Shown: positions 62,241 to 64,000 of the stretch, one piece after another
Layout: each line of letters opens with the position of its first letter
Position numbering within the stretch: the first letter of the stretch is position 1
Source of the DNA: Ptiloglossa arizonensis
Lineage: Eukaryota; Arthropoda; Insecta; Hymenoptera; Colletidae
Reading direction: 5' to 3'
Length of the DNA: 64,000 bases
NCBI RefSeq assembly: GCF_051014685.1
Contig: NC_135048.1
Coordinates: forward strand, 22,152,543-22,216,542
Translations under genes and position numbers: made by a program
Notes under the pieces: model-generated
Databases searched by the model: none
What the model saw: only the letters and a program-made list of their open reading frames with translations
What the model was told of the DNA's origin: nothing

Positions 62241-64000
62241 TTTATTTGTAATATTTATATAGAAAAAATTGGTCGAGTAACAGTCGTGATTACAATTTAC
62301 AATGGTTTTTTTAAGTGGTTTCTCGAAGCCATAATTAAGACCGACGAATACTTTACACGAAATTGCTTACGAATTATTTCTGTTTATCGGACAGCTATTA
62401 TGCAGATAAATACATATTTTGCAGAAGTAACCGTTGCCGCCTCTTTTTTGTTAAAATATAATTAGCTATAAGTTTCTCTTGCGCGAAAACATTGAAATTA
62501 CATTTTTTTACGATATGGTAACAGAAGTTGTGCGATACGTAGAAATTGGCACCAATTGTTAATTTTTAAAGATCGATTTAACGTCTCGTTGTTCTATCGC
62601 GAATAACGAAGGACGTGACTGTATTAAGATCGTTCGTTCGATGAAAGAAATAAATGCAACGGGAAACGTAAGCGACGCATTTAATCGCACGTTGCGGAAT
62701 AGATAATTATTGATAAAAAAATACAGTCAAGAGGAAAAGGATTCAAGAATTATAAATGGCAGATAGCCTTCTTAGGTACCCAATTTTTTCATCCGATCGA
62801 ATATTGTGCAAATTAATCTTATTTTACGGTAATTATACATATCACAGTATCTAAAGCATATTTTATGCATTTTTAAATATATGTTGAGTAAAGTATCATC
62901 TATTTGGGTTAAGTCGGGCAGAGCTGGAATAACTAGTAAGCGACGTGCTTCGTATTACAGAATAATGATACGTTTCGCTGTATTTATACCGTACTTATGC
63001 TGTTGATTATTTCATATCCGACTTGCGACGCAATAATTACTTTTCGAAATTAGAATATTTTCCCTTTAATTTCTAGCTAAAGTAATCTCCAAATAGCATC
63101 TATGCCATTTCAAGCATAATTTATTTCAACGTGATTCGATGCTCGGTAAGTATCTTCGACGTACGGAAAAATTTCGATTCACAACCTGATCGGATCACAT
63201 CTTCGAATCGATTATGTCGCAAAAATAGTAAACAGGTTTCTGTAAAAATTCGTCTCATTCAATCTCGTTTCCACGTTACGGCCATATTAATGTCATAACT
63301 GTGTTCAGTCATCTTTACGAAAAATCTCGAGTATATTCTTCCTCCGCTGTTTGTTATTTTAATCTTACTGGATTCCTCGAAGGGTCTTTTCCGACCCATC
63401 GCGATATATTAATTTTCTAACGACTAAACGACCAAATTTAAAAAATTTTGCACATCAAAGAATTCTCCCGTTTACCGAGTAAATAAATAAAATTCGAGAC
63501 ATTTTTGGTTGAAAAGATTTTCACTGAAAAACGCTTCGGAGTTAATTTCGTTTCGGTTCGTACGAACTTACGAAAGGGTCCCACGTTGGGTAACGATAGG
63601 ACATTCGAGACGTGTGAAACGACTATTCAAATTTAATAACGTAACTTTCAAAAGACACCTGAGATTGTTTAAATACGGTGCCAGGATGACAGGTCGCGAT
63701 TTTCAGATAATAACCGTGTAGAAATTTCCCAATGGTTTCGCAATCGTCGCAATTTACTGGACGACGGTCAGCTTCGCCACCGATCGGGATTAATTATTCA
63801 CGAGGCCGAGTATTTTACACGATGTCGATCTAGTTTCGCTACGGCGCCCGGTTACGCGTTCATGGTGGGGAGAAAACCATAGCAGGGGCCAGAGGCGATT
63901 TCTTGCGCAAAAATAAGTCGGATACGTACGATGAATTCCATAAACCCGAAGATTTCTTCACGACCGAGTCTCGTTTCATTCTTAAACGCGCGGTCCGTTT
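62241..64000. other. Non-coding right edge
   Basis: No supported gene. The last 250 bases are CpG-rich and may approach a promoter or exon beyond the window. Confidence 0.4.

Noticed and set aside
1..64000. CRISPR arrays, operons or phage elements
   Set aside because: Direct repeats here are head-to-tail satellites without unique spacers, and the genes are split by introns; the window is eukaryotic.

Overview
The window is animal nuclear DNA, most likely from a hymenopteran insect and probably a bee. The genes are split by GT-AG introns. Three of them encode proteins with clear animal orthologues. CpG is abundant in the non-coding DNA, AATAAA signals follow several stop codons, and there are remnants of Tc1/mariner transposons and a TTAGG-like degenerate repeat. 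The bee assignment is inference. No prokaryotic operon, rRNA cluster or CRISPR array is present.

Layout. Positions 1 to about 18.6 kb are AT-rich and carry the compact genes: Upf3 (minus strand, 5791-9421), a TMEM43/LUMA orthologue (minus, 10579-12276), a Tc1-like transposon remnant (12508-13090), an SLC19-family vitamin (probably thiamine) transporter (plus, 13703-16701), and an unrecognised minus-strand gene (17283-18176) convergent with the transporter. A second unrecognised, lysine-rich minus-strand gene lies at 18968-21386, just past a shift to more CpG-rich sequence. From about 21.4 kb onward the DNA is gene-poor. It holds one secure gene, an extracellular serpin of the Spn88Ea type (plus, coding exons 37477-41651), whose first exon probably lies far upstream: candidates end at 29543 and 25181, and both splice in frame. 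The rest is non-coding sequence with small inverted-repeat transposons, at least seven arrays of repeats sharing an ATTCGAAT-type palindromic core, several long-period tandem duplications (units of about 115, 161, 162, 193, 233 and 276 bp), an 11-bp telomere-like repeat, and a GC-rich island near 45 kb that looks like an unassigned promoter and first exon.

The genes do not form a functional unit. UPF3 acts in nonsense-mediated mRNA decay, TMEM43 in the nuclear envelope/ER membrane, SLC19 in vitamin uptake, and the serpin in control of extracellular proteases. The most useful observation is an alternative terminal exon inside a Upf3 intron: 203 open codons behind a good splice acceptor, with the stop codon followed directly by AATAAA. 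It would give a UPF3 protein that keeps the UPF2-binding domain and loses the exon-junction-complex-binding tail. Exon coordinates were read by eye from splice-site consensus and reading phase; they are not supported by transcripts.
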